Of a DNA stretch of 64,000 bases, positions 1 through 8,328 are shown in pieces. Source of the DNA: Bos javanicus (lineage: Eukaryota > Chordata > Mammalia > Artiodactyla > Bovidae); the NCBI RefSeq assembly GCF_032452875.1, contig NC_083868.1, positions 120,602,312 through 120,666,311 on the forward strand, written 5' to 3'. Each line of letters begins with the position of its first letter. Within the stretch, counting starts at the first letter, position 1. A program made the translations under genes and the position numbers. The notes under the pieces were generated by a model. It had not been told where the DNA came from. It did no database searches and was given only the letters and a program-made list of their open reading frames with translations.

Positions 1-859
1 AGAGATTTCTGCCTACCCACCACTGCAAGCCCCTTCAGGGCGATGATCTATCAAGTTCTGACTGTCTCAAACTGTTTGTGCCCAATTCCACATCGATCAC
101 ACTCACACTTGCTGCACTTTCAACCAGAGAGCCAAGAAACAATAATTTTCAATTAAGAAAGCAGAAGAAGACTTGGGGATTTGATTTATGGTGCATGACT
201 AATTATCAAATAGCTGGCCTAATGAAAATTAAGCTGCTGGTTACTACAAAGATTTGACTTTATTTTCTTGAAGAGATACTGATATGATCCAGAATGTAAT
301 TTATTGAAGGAGTATGATGCATTTGAACAGTCATAGACATGTAAATGAGATAATTATCATTTTTAAGTGACAGGAATAATTATTTATATTATGATGGATT
401 TTATATTCAAAGTACATATACATCTGAAATAAAAGATAATCTTTGCTTATAATAATAATTTTCACTCCTTTCTTATGCTACTGGAAGATCTAAAAATATC
501 ACACATAATATAAGGATTGGAGGCTCTCTTTCCAAAAAAGAAAGCTAACATCAATAACTTTGTAATGTTTTTGAAGATTTCTTGATGTAAATTATTCAGA
601 ATGAGTAAATGAATGAAAATTGAAAACCATATAAAATATTATCAATTAGTGTGTCAGATCAGATGTATAGTTTATGCTATAGTTTTTTCTTGTATTGTTA
701 CATACAGGTTTACAGATACAAATGCCAAAATCATAAATATGCTACCATGCAGTTTACCTTTGTTCCATAAAAAAAGCAATTTAATGCTATGTCATGTGTG
801 ATGTTCTTTGCCACACTGCCTTAGCCTTATTTCCATGATTTTTTTTAACTTTACTTCAC
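1..859. other. AT-rich unassigned DNA, no gene seen
   Basis: No repeat or coding region was recognised. The stretch 120-330 is AT-rich but non-repetitive and holds homeodomain-type TAAT cores (TAATTA at 200-205, and two more TAAT/ATTA cores within 219-233), so it could be a conserved non-coding element. That is only a guess without cross-species alignment. Short frames such as 613-801 look like chance. Confidence 0.4.
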
Positions 860-1085
860 CTCAAACATTTCCTTGTGCAACCAAATTGAACCATTCCTTG
901 TTTCCTAAACATCGCATTGACTCCCCATCAATCTTCCTTCATTCCCGTGTCTACAAATTTCCCCCAAACCCACATCTCTAAATTTCACGATCTTTCAAGC
1001 CCAGTCTCAGATGTTACATTCTTCATATAATGAGCAAAAGTTTTCTCTCTATCCTTTCCTTGTATCCTGCAAAAATGTCTCCATT
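860..1085 (+). mobile_element. L2 LINE 3' fragment (ancient)
   Basis: The pyrimidine-rich text with CCATTCCTTG, CTTCATTCCC and a CAGATGTTACATTC-like block follows the order of the mammalian L2 3' region. Divergence is high, so this is a low-certainty family call with no coding potential. Confidence 0.4.
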
Positions 1086-1152
1086 TTCTGATAGTTCACA
1101 TATAGGTGTGGTCATAGCCAGACCAGTAGTTCTCAATTTTGGCTGCTTGATG

Positions 1153-1429
1153 CTGCTGCTGCTGCTGCTAAGTCACCTCAGTCGTGTCGACTCTGTGCGA
1201 CCGCATAGATGGCAGCCCACTAGGCTCCCCTGTCCCCGGGATTCTCCAGGCAAGAACACTGGAGTGGGTTGCCATTTCCTTCTCCAATGCATGAAGGTGA
1301 AAAGTGAAAGTGAAGTCGCTCAGTCCTGTCCGACTCTTAGCGACCCCACGGACTGCAGCCTATCAGGCTCCTCTGTCCATGGGATTTTCCAGGCAAGAGT
1401 ACTGAAGTGGGGTGCCATTGCCTTCTCCA
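1153..1429 (-). mobile_element. BOV-A2 SINE
   Basis: A dimeric BOV-A2 SINE on the minus strand: the (AGC)n tail reads as TGCTGCTGCT, followed by the two Bov-A units derived from BovB. It is flanked by a perfect 12-bp TSD, GGCTGCTTGATG, at 1141-1152 and 1430-1441, so both ends are certain. It lies inside the hAT relic. Confidence 0.95.
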
Positions 1430-1487
1430 GGCTGCTTGATGAGGACCTGTAATATCCTTTTTTTGACTTCTGTGTTGAATAATGGGT

Positions 1488-1582
1488 GTTTTCAGTTCAT
1501 TAAAATTTCTCAAACTACATACTTATATGCACTCTTCTAAATGCATATATTATACCTCAGTAATAAGCAGGTTAAAAAAATG
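1488..1582 (+). mobile_element. Old L1 3'-end fragment
   Basis: The text TTCAGTTCATTAAAATTTCTC...ACTACATACTTATATGCACT...TATTATACCTCAGTAATAA resembles the 3' UTR end of old mammalian L1 (L1M-type), ending near a short A-run. It has no coding content and lies within the hAT relic. Confidence 0.45.
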
Positions 1583-1705
1583 TCAATGCTGTGACTCCAA
1601 TCCAAACCAATTGAATTAGAATCTCTGGGGAAGTAGCTTTGGGCATTGGTATTTTTTGAAAGTTCCCTAGCTGATTCTAATATTTGGCAAGCTATTGAGA
1701 ACCAC

Positions 1706-2063
1706 AAATCTAGTTGGTGTCTTCAGAAGTTTTTGTTCTCTTCCAGAGGGAAAAAGAACACTGAGATAACCAAATGTGAACGGACAACACAAACTATGGC
1801 AGTCCTAACCACAGACATTCTTCCAAAGAGTTTTCTGTTTGATTCTTTTCTAAGTAATGTGCTTGTGATTTATAATCATTACATGTTTCAGAATTGATAA
1901 GCTATTTCTGAGAACGCTCATTTCTAAAATGTAATCATTTCAATGGGTTTGATATTACTGTAGTGTTTGTGATGCTATATTTATTACAGTTGTATAAATA
2001 TAACAGCTGCCCCTTCTGATTTTGTGCCTCCCAAGCCCAGGAGCTGGTTCACCTTTTTCAACA
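1706..2063. other. Unassigned AT-rich DNA
   Basis: No repeat family or gene was recognised. The only long frame in the area (1646-1897) has no familiar motif and overlaps the hAT relic. Confidence 0.4.
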
Positions 2064-2682
2064 AATCAGTCCAGTTCAGTTCAGTCGCTCAGTCATGTCC
2101 AACTCTTTGAGACTCCATGAATAGCAGCGCGCCAGGCCTCCAACTCATGTCCATTGAGTCGGTGATGCCATCCAACCATCTCATCCTCTGTCGTCCCCTT
2201 CTCCTCACGCCCTCTTTCCCAGCCCTGAATCTTTCCCAGCATCAGGGTCTTTTCCAATGAGTCAGTTCTTTGCATCAGGTAGCCAAACTATTGGTGTTTC
2301 AGATTCAACATCAGTCCTTCCAATGAACACTCAGGACTGATCTCCTTTAGGATAGACTGGTTGGATATCCTTGCAGTCCAAGGGACTCTCAAGAGTCTTC
2401 TCCAACACCACAGTTCTTCAGCATTCAGCTTTCTTTATAGTCCAACTCTCACATCCATACATGAGTACTGGGAAAACCATAGCCTTGACTAGATGGACCT
2501 TTGTTGGCAAAGTAATGTCTCTGCTTTTTAATATGCTGTCTAGGTTGGTCATAACTTTCCTTCCAAGGAGTAAGCGTCTTTTAATTTCATGGCTGCAGTC
2601 ACCATCTGCAGTGATTTTGGAGCCCAGAAAAATTAAGTCTGCCACTGTTTCTACTGTTTCCCCATCTATTTGCCATGAAGTT
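2064..2682 (-). mobile_element. BovB LINE, 5'-truncated 3' end
   Basis: The 3' ~620 bp of BovB (RTE clade) on the minus strand, starting at its terminal (TGAACTGAAC)-type tail, which reads here as CAGTTCAGTTCAG. The antisense frame 2418-2645 encodes the BovB C-terminal block with LGSKITADGDCSHEIKRRLL and SWTIKKAEC. A possible short TSD ACAAAT lies at 2061-2066 and 2683-2688. No reverse-transcriptase core is left, so it is a dead copy. Confidence 0.93.
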
Positions 2683-2929
2683 ACAAATATTCATCACAAT
2701 ATTACTTTGACATTCCTTGGTCAACTATTAAAAGGAAAAGAGAAGAAGAAAGAAAGTCAAAGTAGGGTAAAAAAGAGACAAATTTTGTGTCTACCCTTAG
2801 CTATTTCATTTAAGATGGCAAAAAATATTAGAAACAAGCTTATTGCTTCAATCATAATATATCAGGATCAGAAAATCTTTTTTGAAATAGTTGGTCTTTA
2901 GTGAAACTTATTTTCAACTGTCTTAAATT

Positions 2930-3320
2930 TATTCATACAGATACTAAATAATGTTTTATTCTTATTTTTTATTGTCACATAAGTAATATAAAACATACTA
3001 TTTCAACCACATTTAACTGAAGGGTTCAGTGGCATTAAGTACATTCACATTGTTGTGCAACTCTCACCAGCATCCACCTCCCAATTTTTTCACCTTCCTA
3101 AACTGAAACTCTATCCCTATTAAACCTCAGTTCCAATTCCCCTGTCCCACTCCTCACCCCCAACCCCAGCCCTTGACATCTACCAATACAGTTTCTGACT
3201 CTATGAATTTAATTGTCCTAAGTACCTCGTATAAGCAGAATCAAACAGTATTTTCTACTTCATGCATAGTATGTACATATGTCAATCCCAATCTTCCAAT
3301 CCTTCCCACCTTCCCCTTTC
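2930..3320 (-). mobile_element. Old L1 3' UTR (L1M type)
   Basis: Reverse strand of the well-known old L1 3' region: TTCAGTGGCATTAAGTACATTCACATTGTTGTGCAAC (3026-3062) and AATTTAATTGTCC...TACCTCGTATAAGCAGAATC. The text near 3270-3320 resembles a second L1 tail type. Non-coding relic. Confidence 0.75.
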
Positions 3321-3427
3321 ATTGGAATAAAGCATCTCAATGACAACCCTCCAATACATTTGCATTCTACCCTATGTCCAGAACTGTCTTTCTAAAGTAC
3401 AGATTTAATCGAGCTCCTACCCTATTT

Positions 3428-3617
3428 GGGCTTCCCCTGTGGCTCAGCTGGTAAAGAATCTGCCTGAAATGCAGGAGACCTGGGTTTGATCCCTGGGTTG
3501 GGAAGATCCCCTAGAGAAGGAAACAGCTACCCACACCAGTATTCTGACCTAAAGAATTCCATGGACTGTATAGACCATGGGGTCGCAATGAGTCAGACAT
3601 GACTGAGCAACTTCCAC
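3428..3617 (+). mobile_element. Bov-tA SINE
   Basis: Begins GGGCTTCCCCTGTGGCTCAG, the tRNA-Glu-related head with its B-box region (GGTTTGATCCC), followed by the Bov-A body and ending in GAGTCAGACATGACTGAGCAAC. Diverged from consensus in the body. Confidence 0.93.
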
Positions 3618-3714
3618 TCATACACTTTTATGATCTTTAACACATATCCATCTCCTTACCACCTAAATTTAGGTTTGGGGGCCAGCAGATGGCTGGGTTT
3701 CTCTGAAAGGTCAA

Positions 3715-3826
3715 ATTTCAAGTCCCACTCCAGAACCACTGAATCAAAATCTGCTTTTAAAACAAAAAATATCCAGTGAACTGTGTGCACACTGAAGTTT
3801 GATGAGCTCTAATCTAAAGAATAGTA
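3715..3826. mobile_element. MER5-like hAT fragment
   Basis: CCAGAACCACTGAATCAAAATCTGC...GCACACTGAAGTTTGATGAGC matches the internal and terminal text of MER5-type hAT-Charlie elements. Short relic, orientation not resolved. Confidence 0.45.
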
Positions 3827-4106
3827 AAGACAAGCTCATTATTATTTATCTCTCATCTTGCTCTTCCAGGCTTATTTCCAGCTAATCCTTCACTCCCAAG
3901 TTGTGTCCCTAGCCATGCCAGCTGACTTAGAACAAGCCAGCAATTTCCTGTATTTCCACATGTTGTTTTCTCTTTCTTGGCTGGGCTGCCACAATTCACC
4001 TGGTGATTCACCAGGTAAATTTCTCAATACAGCTTATTCTCTTTGTCTTTGAAGCAAGATCTCCCAAACTTCGCAGGTGGAATTAGAATCTTTTTTCTTC
4101 TTGCTT

Positions 4107-4373
4107 GCTGCTGCTGCTGCTGCTGCTAAGTCGCTTCAGTCATGTCCAACTCTGTGCGACCCCATAGACGGCAGCCCACCAGGCTCCCCCGTCCCTGGGA
4201 TTCTCCAGGCAAGAACACTGGAGTGGGTTGCCATTGCCTTCTCCAATGCAGGAAAGTGAAAAGTGAAAGTGAAGTCCCTCAGTCGTGTCCAACTCTTAGC
4301 GACCCCATGGACTGCAGCCTACCAGGCTCCTCTGTCCATGGGATTTTCCAGGCAAGAGTACTGGATTGGGGTG
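4107..4373 (-). mobile_element. BOV-A2 SINE
   Basis: Minus-strand BOV-A2 with the (AGC) tail reading GCTGCTGCTGCTGCTGCT and two complete Bov-A units. Flanked by a perfect 12-bp TSD TTCTTCTTGCTT at 4095-4106 and 4374-4385. Its insertion split an L2 relic. Confidence 0.96.
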
Positions 4374-4530
4374 TTCTTCTTGCTTACAAGGCTCTAATTT
4401 AAGAGTTATCAAATTATACTGTAAATAGTGTTCGCTTTTCTGCTTTTATTTAGGCTGTGTGCTCCTTGAGAGTAGGAGATGCATCTTGATAAAGCCTATG
4501 GTCCTTTCTAGCAATATTTTAGACATGAAG

Positions 4531-5339
4531 GAATTAAGTCAACAAATTCTTTATGAGTGCTGGACAAAAGGCCTAGATGAGGCCATACTTAAAGACAATG
4601 TTTTCCTTTTACAAGGGTGTACTTGAAAGCTACACATTTTGAAGCACTATATTGTGGTTATTTATTGATCCCTCTATTTGCAGAGGAATAAGACATACTA
4701 AATTAGAGATTTAGGAGTGACCTGAGACATAACCTAATCACCTACTCCTTCTGTTTCAAAGATGATCCAAGGTGATTAACCTGTAACCAAAGAACAGATC
4801 TTTTTACCTCCTCTTTATCTTCTGGTATATGTTTTGTACACAAATTGATGCTCAATAGATGATTTTTAAATAAAAGGATAAACAAATGATATTTTGAATG
4901 TGAACTTGATGTTCAATAAATGATTTCTAAATAAGAGGATAAACTAATTTGCATTTTTAGTATTACTTTCAAAGTTAACCCTGATTGACTTATATAAATT
5001 AAGATACAAAAAAGAGTTTAGCACAGTGTTAGCATAGAGTCAGTGATCAATAATAAATATATGCTCTTTCTACCAAACTCTCTTCTTTTTAACTTAAATC
5101 TCTCATGCTGTAATTGAATTCCCATTGCTTTTGTTCAAAGCTTAGGGAAATAAAAAATTAAAAATCTAAAATTAATCACTAAATTTCATTTTAGTTCAAA
5201 GGTAAGCATTAAAAAATAAAATCTTTACTAATTTTTTAGCTTCTTTTGCCAAACTACTGATGAAGTACCAATACAGAGTTTCCTGTTGTTGTTATTTTTG
5301 TTCTGTTGTTAAGAACATAGAAAGAGAATTTTATAGTAC
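4531..5339. other. AT-rich unassigned DNA
   Basis: No gene seen. Contains a degenerate direct duplication (4842-4948) and weak L2/MIR-like text (CAGTGTTAGCATAGAGTCAGTGATCAATAATAAAT near 5021-5058). Confidence 0.4.
4842..4948. repeat. Two-copy direct repeat, ~62-bp period
   Basis: The unit beginning TTGATGCTCAATAGATGATT (from about 4844) recurs as TTGATGTTCAATAAATGATT (from about 4906), each followed by TAAATAA(A/G)AGGATAAAC. About 85% identical by eye, so an old local duplication. Confidence 0.7.
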
Positions 5340-5340
5340 A

Positions 5341-5373
5341 AGATTATATTTATATTTATATATATATATATAG
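5341..5373. repeat. TA-rich microsatellite
   Basis: ATTTATATTTATATATATATATATA-type simple repeat, immediately 5' of an L1 fragment. Confidence 0.85.
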
Positions 5374-5680
5374 TGGAATACTATTCAGCAATAAAAAAAG
5401 AATGAACCACTTATATATGCAACAACATGGAAGAATCTCAGAATAATAATGCTTAGTGAAACAAGCCAGAAACAAAGAGGCTATATACTGTATGATTCCA
5501 TTTATTAATATATGGTATCATTCTGGCAAATGAAAAAGTAAAGGGACAAAAATCAGATGAGGTGCCAGAGGTCATGCAAGGGGATTGAGTACAGAGGAGC
5601 ATGAGAGAACTTCTTTAGATGATGGATATGTTCTGTAACTCAAATGTGACAGTGGTGGTTACAAAAAATATAGCTATAGA
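5374..5680 (+). mobile_element. Old L1 ORF2 3' end and 3' UTR
   Basis: GGAATACTATTCAGCAATAAAAAAAGAATGAACCAC encodes the conserved C-terminal L1 'EYYSAIKK' region. It is followed by the 'AAACAAGCCAGAAACAAAG...ATACTGTATGATTCCATTTAT' block and the 'GGTGGTTACA' 3' UTR of old mammalian L1. Frame broken, 5' truncated. Confidence 0.75.
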
Positions 5681-5730
5681 TATATAGAGATACATCTGTA
5701 TGTATATGCATGTTTAAAAGCACTGAAACA

Positions 5731-5810
5731 TATCTTGGGTCGGCCAAAAAGTTTATTCAGGTTTTTCATAGCTTACAAAACACCCAAACAAATTTTTGGC
5801 CAACCCAATA
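5731..5810. mobile_element. Mariner-type MITE
   Basis: A ~75-bp palindromic element. The left inverted repeat TTGGGTCGGCCAAAAAGTTT (from 5735) pairs with the right ATTTTTGGCCAACCCAA (to 5808), with TA dinucleotides at both borders as expected of Tc1/mariner. No transposase; MADE1-like internal-deletion derivative. Confidence 0.85.
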
Positions 5811-5821
5811 AAAAAGGAGAA

Positions 5822-6035
5822 TTTTACCAGATGGCACAGTGATATAGAATCTACCTGCCAGTGCAGGAGACACAAGAGACATGAGTTTGACCCCTGGGTC
5901 AGGAAGGTAGAAGGAAATGACAACCCACTCTAGTATTCTTGCCTGGAGAATTCCATGGACAGAGGAGCCTGGTGGGCAACAGTCCATGGGTTCACAAAAA
6001 GTAAGACATGACTGAGTTACTGAGCACACATTACT
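5822..6035 (+). mobile_element. Bov-tA SINE (diverged)
   Basis: Head ACCAGATGGCACAGTGATATAGAATC is a diverged tRNA-Glu-type start, the B-box region reads GAGTTTGACCCC, and the body ends GTAAGACATGACTGAGTTACTGAGC. Sits directly against the mariner MITE. Confidence 0.88.
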
Positions 6036-7203
6036 ACATGTAAATTAAATCTTAATAAATCTGACTTAAAAGGCTAATGATTAGCTGTTATATATTTGAA
6101 GCATATATAGATGAGGCTAGCACAGCAACAAATCTCTTTTACAGATTGAGTTCTATATAAACTAGTAACAGTTATTTCCATATATCAGTAACTGATTTGG
6201 TTATTGTAATAAAAAGAATTATATAAACTTCTCTATCTACATTCTGTAACCCCAGAAGAAATCCAGTATCTTTCCCGTTTTCATAGAACACCACTAAAGT
6301 TCCAGTGCTAAAAGAACAATGAAAGCTGAATGGACTCACAGACTGAAAGAGTTCAACAAAGTACTTCTCCACAGTACCTAAGAAGAGAAGGCAGACTGCT
6401 AGGCTATACTTACCATCACCACACCAGAGCAAAAATTAAAATAATAATAATATTAACAATGAAAAGGGAGGGATTAAGGAGATCACTGCAGGGGTGGCTT
6501 CTTCATTCCTCTTACCTAAAGCCAGATAAGAAGGATTCTGACCAAACCTCTTAAAGACTCTTAGGGGGAAATCTGACATCTCACTTCCCATTTGAACTTC
6601 AGTTTATAAGGTGGATTAGTATGCCTTCTCTGGGGAAGGAGGACTGGAGCGAGGCAGCAGAGCAGCTTGCGCTCACACTGCGTGACATGGTAAGCCTGTG
6701 TGAGTGGCCTGCAGATCAAGTGAACCATAGAAGACACCTGGATTTGGACCATTTTTCTGTTCCTTCTGGAGATGGCTCCTTCTAGATGAAGAAATCTCAG
6801 GAGCTTCTCAAGGTGCTCTGCCTGGAGAAAAAGCTGAAAGAGGCAGTGAGGGAACTGTTCACATCAGAGCAGTCCTTCTCATTTAGAAACTGTGCGGTAG
6901 GGGGACCTCCTACATGACATCCAAGAAAACCTAAGCACAAGCATCCTGCAGGCATCCAAAACCAAGAGAGGATGGCTAAGTAGTGAGCTCTTTGCTTTCT
7001 CTCCATCCTACATCCTCACCACTACACCAGGAGGAGACATGGAGCCCAGAAAGGAAAGCAGAGCAGAGCAGGTGATGTCTCCCTCATAGGTGTACCTCTC
7101 TCAGACCAAGAGATGTTCTGAGTGAATCTTGAAATGAATTTGAAATCTAAATTTTACTCTAGACTTTACTGGATCAAACGTTGGAAAACTTAAAAGCAAC
7201 TTG
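6036..7203. other. Unassigned DNA with a GC-richer island
   Basis: No recognised gene or repeat. The part 6600-7090 is GC-richer than its surroundings. A 43-codon frame at 6786-6917 reads MKKSQELLKVLCLEKKLKEA and continues leucine/lysine-rich, but a stop codon sits directly before its ATG and I do not recognise it. It could be a decayed exon, LTR or retrocopy, or chance. Confidence 0.3.
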
Positions 7204-7326
7204 AGGGACTTCCCTGATGGTCCAGTGGTTAGGATTCAGCACTTCCAATGCAGAGGGTGCAAGTTCAATCCCTAGTCAGGGAAGTAAGATCTGCATGCTG
7301 AGCAGCCAAAAAATAAATAAATAGAT
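7204..7326 (+). mobile_element. CHR-2-type SINE
   Basis: AGGGACTTCCCTGATGGTCCAGTGGTTAGGATTCAG is the start of the cetartiodactyl CHR tRNA-Glu SINE. The B-box region AGTTCAATCCC and the end GCAGCCAAAAAATAAATAAATAG are present. Older than the Bov-tA/BOV-A2 set. Confidence 0.88.
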
Positions 7327-7655
7327 AGAGTGTACAACTTGAAAAGTTTCAGACAGACTTTTTAAAAGTAACTGGAAAGTTAGGAGTTCCATCTGAGATG
7401 CTGTTTAAAAAGAGAGAAGTCAAATTCTTAAAAGCATGTTTGAAGGTTACTATTAAAAAGTCATCCTATTCACCTGAGGTTTCTCATTGAGAAAACACTG
7501 ATTTAGGAGCTTCATGAAATTAGAAAGTGTCTACATTAGTAAATGGGTGTCAGTGGTTTGAAGTATAATTCTGGGGACAACAGTGGAGCACTTCTAAGAA
7601 AGGTAATATCACAAATGATCTTGACGGCACAAAGAACAATATTGTGCAAGTTAAT
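7327..7655. other. Unassigned AT-rich DNA
   Basis: No repeat or gene recognised between the CHR-2 and the L1 3' UTR. Confidence 0.4.
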
Positions 7656-8012
7656 AAGGAATTTGGGATTGACATATTTGACATGGGATATTGACATGGG
7701 ATTGACTGCTATATTTAAAGTGGATAACCAACAAGGACCTGCATAGTGCAGAGAACTCTGCTCAATGTTATATAAAAACCTAAATGGGAAAAGAATTTGA
7801 AGAAGAATACATACATCTATATGTATAACTGAATCACTTGCTGTTCACCTGAAACTCATTACGACATTGGTTTTTGCTATGTGGGATCTTAAGTCTCTAA
7901 CCAGGGATCGAACCCATGTCCCCTGCATTGGGATCATGGAGTTTTAACCACTGTACCTCCACAGAAGTCCCTAACAAAACATTGCTAATCAACTATACTT
8001 AAAAAAATATTA
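7656..8012 (+). mobile_element. L1 3' UTR, split by a CHR-2
   Basis: Cetartiodactyl L1 3' UTR: TTGGGATTGACATAT, GGATAACCAACAAGGACCTG, AACTCTGCTCAATGTTATATAA and TATAACTGAATCACTTGCTGTTCACCTGAAAC. It continues after the SINE as AACATTGCTAATCAACTATACTT. Contains a small internal duplication of GACATGGGATTGAC-type text at 7678-7705. Confidence 0.85.
7870..7972 (-). mobile_element. CHR-2-type SINE inside an L1 3' UTR
   Basis: Minus-strand CHR-2: GTGGGATCTTAAGTCTCTAACCAGGGATCGAACCC, ending ...CCACAGAAGTCCCT, the reversed tRNA-type head. The L1 text on either side is interrupted at GACATTG (7863-7869) and AACATTG (7978-7984), a short imperfect TSD. Confidence 0.85.
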
Positions 8013-8255
8013 ATATCGATATCAACAATTCTAAACCAAAATCTGATTCAGTAGTCTACATTCAAGTATAAAGAAATTTTAAGAATACTTTAATCAACTT
8101 ATTTTACTTTTATTTTTCTGTTTATGAATGCACAGAAATGATATGATATTTTTAAACTATGAGTAAATAGATATAAAAGAAAGAACTCTTTACCTAAGTT
8201 TAAAATAAAAAGATATAAGGAATAATGAATCATTGTCATCATTTAATTGACTTAT

Positions 8256-8328
8256 TCCCTGGTGGCTAAGATGGTAAAAGCGTCTGCCTACAATGCAGAA
8301 GACCTAGGTTTGATCCCTGGGTTGGGAA
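8256..8328 (+). mobile_element. Bov-tA tRNA-derived head of the chimaera
   Basis: TCCCTGGTGGCTAAGATGGTAAAAG (A-box side), then GGTTTGATCCCTGGGTTGGGAAG (B-box side). The Bov-A body that should follow GGGAAGATCCCC is absent and BovB text begins instead. The frame 8247-8525 stays open across the junction, probably by chance. Confidence 0.9.

Larger units (their letters stand above)
1124..1705. mobile_element. MER5-like hAT-Charlie relic, split by later insertions
   Basis: The left end CAGTAGTTCTCAA (1124-1136) and right end TTGAGAACCAC (1695-1705) form the terminal inverted repeats typical of MER5-type non-autonomous hAT elements. Internal text around 1610-1690 (AATTAGAATCTCTGGGG, AAGTTCCCTAGCTGATTCTAA) also fits. 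A BOV-A2 SINE and an L1 3' tail separate the two ends. Confidence 0.55.
3380..4530 (+). mobile_element. L2 LINE 3' region, broken into three pieces
   Basis: L2-like blocks occur in order at about 3380-3427 (CTTTCTAAAGTACAGATTTAATC), 3830-4094 and 4386-4530 (GCTGTGTGCTCCTTGAGAGTAGGAGATG, the L2 'CTCCTTGAGGGCAGGGA' segment). Bov-tA, MER5-like and BOV-A2 insertions separate them. Highly diverged. Confidence 0.45.

Noticed and set aside
1030..1452. 140-codon open frame
   Set aside because: It is read almost entirely from a minus-strand BOV-A2 SINE; the recurring VRPHRWQPTRLPCPRDSPGK-type peptide appears wherever this SINE lies in that orientation.
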